A stretch of DNA of 64,000 bases from Anaerostipes sp. MSJ-23 (lineage in GTDB: Bacteria; Bacillota; Clostridia; Lachnospirales; Lachnospiraceae), in the NCBI RefSeq assembly GCF_018918155.1, contig NZ_JAHLPY010000001.1, forward strand, positions 62,001 to 126,000. Direction: 5' to 3'. Positions 61,887-64,000 of this stretch are shown here, in pieces; the stretch's first letter is position 1, and each line of letters begins with the position of its first letter. The notes beneath the pieces are model-generated. The model was not told where the DNA came from, made no database searches, and saw only the letters and a program-made list of their open reading frames with translations. The translations under genes were made by a program, and so were the position numbers.

Positions 61887-62996
61887 TTAAACTAATGACT
61901 CCACGGTAACGTCCTTAGTTGCTTCTAGTTTCTTGGCTGTATGATAAACACGAAGCGTAAACTTCTTACCATTTGCGCCTGTGTCTGTTGTTTTTAAGGT
62001 TAATGTATTGGCTGTTGTGTCGAATATCTCCGTTGCAAACGTAAACGAATAGTCACTAATGATCTCATACTGCAACCCGTCCAGATGCTCTTTTACACCA
62101 TCATTCTTTGTAACAAAGGTAAATACCATATCTTTATTTATAAACATTTTGTTATACCTGCTTGTGATAGATAGTGTCCAAGGATTAACCTCTGGCTCGC
62201 TCTCAGTAACCGTAATTTCGTCTGTTGTAACTTCTACATCGTGTTCTGTCCATCTTGCAGTAAATTTGACTATGCCTATCTTGATAAAGGTAACTGTGCC
62301 GTCCTGAGCGATTGTTGCTACATTATTATCTGATGATATCCATTCAATCGTAGGATTATCTACTATTTGATCATTAATATAAGCAGTTGTTTCCAGTTTG
62401 GCACTAGAAGGAATCTGGTATGCCTTTTCATAAGCACCTAATACAAGACGATAGTTAACTGTTGGTTTCCCATCTGCGGTACGCTCGCAAAACAAGTGGC
62501 AGATACCATTCCTTCGTAGGATATTGTCAATCTTATATGTACCACCATACTCATTAAATGTATCACTAATAGATATGCGCTTAGACGCTAAATTATCCTC
62601 TACAAGCAACTCTAGGTTTCCTGTCAACAAAATCATCGTCCCATCATTTGAAGACGCCATAGAAGCCATTTTCGTGCAGCAGCAAGGAATCCCCGTGACA
62701 GTTCCGCTGTTAAGGTTTATTGTACCATCTGTCTGCTGTATAGTAGATTTGTAGTAAACATCATTTTCTGCCGTTTCTTTGTTTAGAACGATGTAATACC
62801 TACCTTTGTACTTTAAAAGCGTTCCGGTGGACATAGGAGCATCTATTTGATAGTAAATAATCGAAGTATCACGTTCCTCAAGCCCATCATTATTTCTACG
62901 AAAGACAACCTTAAAGTCCTGTGCTTGTGTTACGGCTGTCATAGTTTTGCTTTCTCTCTGCATTGTTTTATTAAAACTTCTTTTTAAAGTGTCCAA
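61887..62996 (-). CDS. Putative head-closure/connector protein with Ig-like domain
   Basis: 369 residues from a TTG start with GGTGA upstream. The first 170 residues (MDTLKRSFNKTMQRES; DAPMSTGTLLKYKGRYYIVLN) look like a head-closure or stopper protein. Residues 185-265 form a BIG2-type Ig fold (WISSDNNVATIAQDGTVTFI), and a further beta-rich domain follows. It starts 4 bp after the integrase stop, so the two are cotranscribed. The virion role is inferred from pattern only. Confidence 0.6.
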   Translation of the reverse strand: MDTLKRSFNKTMQRESKTMTAVTQAQDFKVVFRRNNDGLEERDTSIIYYQIDAPMSTGTLLKYKGRYYIVLNKETAENDVYYKSTIQQTDGTINLNSGTVTGIPCCCTKMASMASSNDGTMILLTGNLELLVEDNLASKRISISDTFNEYGGTYKIDNILRRNGICHLFCERTADGKPTVNYRLVLGAYEKAYQIPSSAKLETTAYINDQIVDNPTIEWISSDNNVATIAQDGTVTFIKIGIVKFTARWTEHDVEVTTDEITVTESEPEVNPWTLSITSRYNKMFINKDMVFTFVTKNDGVKEHLDGLQYEIISDYSFTFATEIFDTTANTLTLKTTDTGANGKKFTLRVYHTAKKLEATKDVTVESLV

Positions 62997-63000
62997 TTAA

Positions 63001-63960
63001 TCACCGTCCTTTCTTCCTCATGGAGATGTGAGTGCCTTCATGTTCATGGTTTTTTATAGTATCTAACGGATTGAATCGTTCAAAATCAATCTGTAAATCA
63101 TTTCCAAATAACGTAACATATTCTTTTGTCATGTCCAGAGTAGAGTGTCCCATAATCTTTTGTAGTCGGAATATATCGCCACCATTGATGATCCAATGCT
63201 TGGCGAAGGTATGTCTAAATAGATGGCATGATGTTTTGCTCACGTTATGTTTTAAATTGTAGTTATGGACTAACTGTTGATATGTTCTCACGGCTGACTG
63301 CTTGCCATAATCATTGCAGAAGAGGTAATCTTCTGGTTCTCCGCCACGAATTTCAAGATATTCCTGCAAGATTGCAGATAAGGATTCAGATAAAGGGATT
63401 ACCTGTTGCTTACGGTTCTTGGTTTTGCGTAGCACGATAAAACCGCTTGAAAAGTCAACGTCACAGATACGCACATTTAATGCCGTACGTATACGATTTG
63501 CTGTTGCAAGTAAGTAGTTTTCGAATACCCACGTTTTGTACTCGGCAAACGTGCATTTGCGCAGATTTGGTTTTTCTAATAGTCGTTCTAATTCATCATC
63601 GGAGTAAGTTTGCTTGATTGGTTTTTCGATTTTGCATAATTGTATTTTAAAAGATTCCATATAACCACAATCCATACAGTAGTACAAAAACGCTCTGAGC
63701 GTCCTGAGATAAGTATTGATTGTTACGTCTTTGATTCGTACTTCGTCACGAAGCCATAAGACATAGTCGTCAATTGTGTCTTCTGAGATTGTATGCACTC
63801 GTTTTCTGGAGTCACAAAAATCGAAAAATCTTTTGTTGATTTGCTTATAAGATAGGATTGTTCTTTCTGATAAGTTTCTGACTTTGCATTTTTTTAAATA
63901 CATTTCAAATGCTTGATTGAGAGTTAGATTTGTTGGATTTGACATCTTTATTTTTCGCAT
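63001..63960 (-). CDS. int: Tyrosine recombinase/integrase
   Basis: 319 residues. An N-terminal SAM-like core-binding domain (LTLNQAFEMYLKKCKVRNLS) is followed by the catalytic domain with Arg in TANRIRTALNVRI, the box HLFRHTFAKHW, a His in MGHSTLDMT and the nucleophile Tyr in KEYVTLF. All catalytic residues are present, so it can be active. It is at the right end of the window, as expected near an attachment site. GCAGGGA lies before the ATG. Confidence 0.93.
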   Translation of the reverse strand: MRKIKMSNPTNLTLNQAFEMYLKKCKVRNLSERTILSYKQINKRFFDFCDSRKRVHTISEDTIDDYVLWLRDEVRIKDVTINTYLRTLRAFLYYCMDCGYMESFKIQLCKIEKPIKQTYSDDELERLLEKPNLRKCTFAEYKTWVFENYLLATANRIRTALNVRICDVDFSSGFIVLRKTKNRKQQVIPLSESLSAILQEYLEIRGGEPEDYLFCNDYGKQSAVRTYQQLVHNYNLKHNVSKTSCHLFRHTFAKHWIINGGDIFRLQKIMGHSTLDMTKEYVTLFGNDLQIDFERFNPLDTIKNHEHEGTHISMRKKGR

Positions 63961-63983
63961 GATTCCCTGCCTTTCGTAGCGCT

Positions 63984-63998
63984 TGACTAGGTCAAGAT
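63984..63998. repeat. Palindrome CTTGAC-TAG-GTCAAG upstream of integrase
   Basis: A perfect 6-3-6 inverted repeat 24 bp upstream of the integrase start. It could be part of the attachment region or an operator of int. The overlapping GCTTGACTA also occurs at 47451-47459, near the left end of the element. Confidence 0.5.
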
Positions 63999-64000
63999 TA

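Larger units (their letters stand above)
47400..64000. mobile_element. Integrated capsid-encoding element (satellite-like or defective prophage)
   Basis: At least 16.6 kb holding a tyrosine integrase at the right end, capsid, scaffold, portal, large and small terminase, a holin-like protein, a helicase and a fibre-like protein. I see no tail tube, tape measure, baseplate, endolysin, DNA polymerase or primase. All genes but one are on the minus strand. The left boundary is put between tRNA-Leu and the fibre-like gene. The right boundary is at or beyond the window edge. The ends are not proven: a 9-bp match GCTTGACTA occurs at 47451-47459 and 63981-63989, too short to be convincing alone. Confidence 0.75.

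Overview
The window looks like the chromosome of a low-GC, anaerobic, butyrate-forming Firmicute, most likely a Lachnospiraceae member close to Anaerostipes or Anaerobutyricum. This is inferred from the thl-crt-hbd-bcd butyrate operon, the AT-rich sequence, the Clostridia-type gene set, T-box and BirA control, and strong AGGAGG ribosome binding sites. No species marker was available to confirm it. Nearly all genes lie on the minus strand.

1-46.1 kb is ordinary chromosome. In order it holds: the butyrate operon (bcd partial, hbd, crt, thlA); an operon of metallophosphoesterase, scpA, scpB, ilvB and ilvN; a sorbitol PTS operon (srlD, gutR, gutM, srlA, srlE, srlB); cell-wall genes (dacF, RodA/FtsW-type flippase or polymerase, PBP2); a U32 peptidase with ruvAB; a plus-strand block with a YprB-like nuclease and a copper-type HMA/SafE/cupredoxin fusion followed by a two-component system; a broken GH53 galactanase gene; an ABC importer of the TrpXYZ type; two secreted wall-active proteins; a phosphatase, sigma factor, rlmB, mrnC, cysS and cysE under a T-box; bioY under a BirA operator; a P-type ATPase under a yybP-ykoY (manganese) riboswitch; and a six-tRNA operon. 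An XRE regulator and tRNA-Leu follow.

47.4-64 kb is a mobile, virus-like element integrated beside tRNA-Leu. Reading leftward from the right edge it has: tyrosine integrase; a head-closure-like Ig protein only 4 bp after it; 1.5 kb without genes that holds a nine-unit repeat array; scaffold; UviB/BhlA-like holin; major capsid protein; HTH protein; an unknown gene; a small basic protein; tandem covarying hairpins; a DUF5659-like protein; a DEAD/DEAH helicase; a structured gap; TerS; TerL; SPP1-type portal; another structured gap; one plus-strand ribbon-helix-helix regulator; and a left block of small proteins, two zinc-ribbon paralogues and a collagen-like fibre protein. I see capsid and DNA-packaging genes but no tail tube, tape measure, baseplate, endolysin, polymerase or primase. 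It therefore reads as a capsid-forming satellite, a very small atypical phage, or a decayed prophage, and it may continue past the window.

The part least explained by known features is the set of intergenic regions of this element. The 60.66-61.79 kb array repeats, about every 110-160 bp, a TATA-GGAGAG box, an A-rich box and stem-loops whose stems differ but whose loop (CACTAGG or a near form) is kept. Related pieces recur beside terS and beside the portal gene. A separate pair of tandem stem-loops with compensating changes lies at 56.94-57.07 kb.
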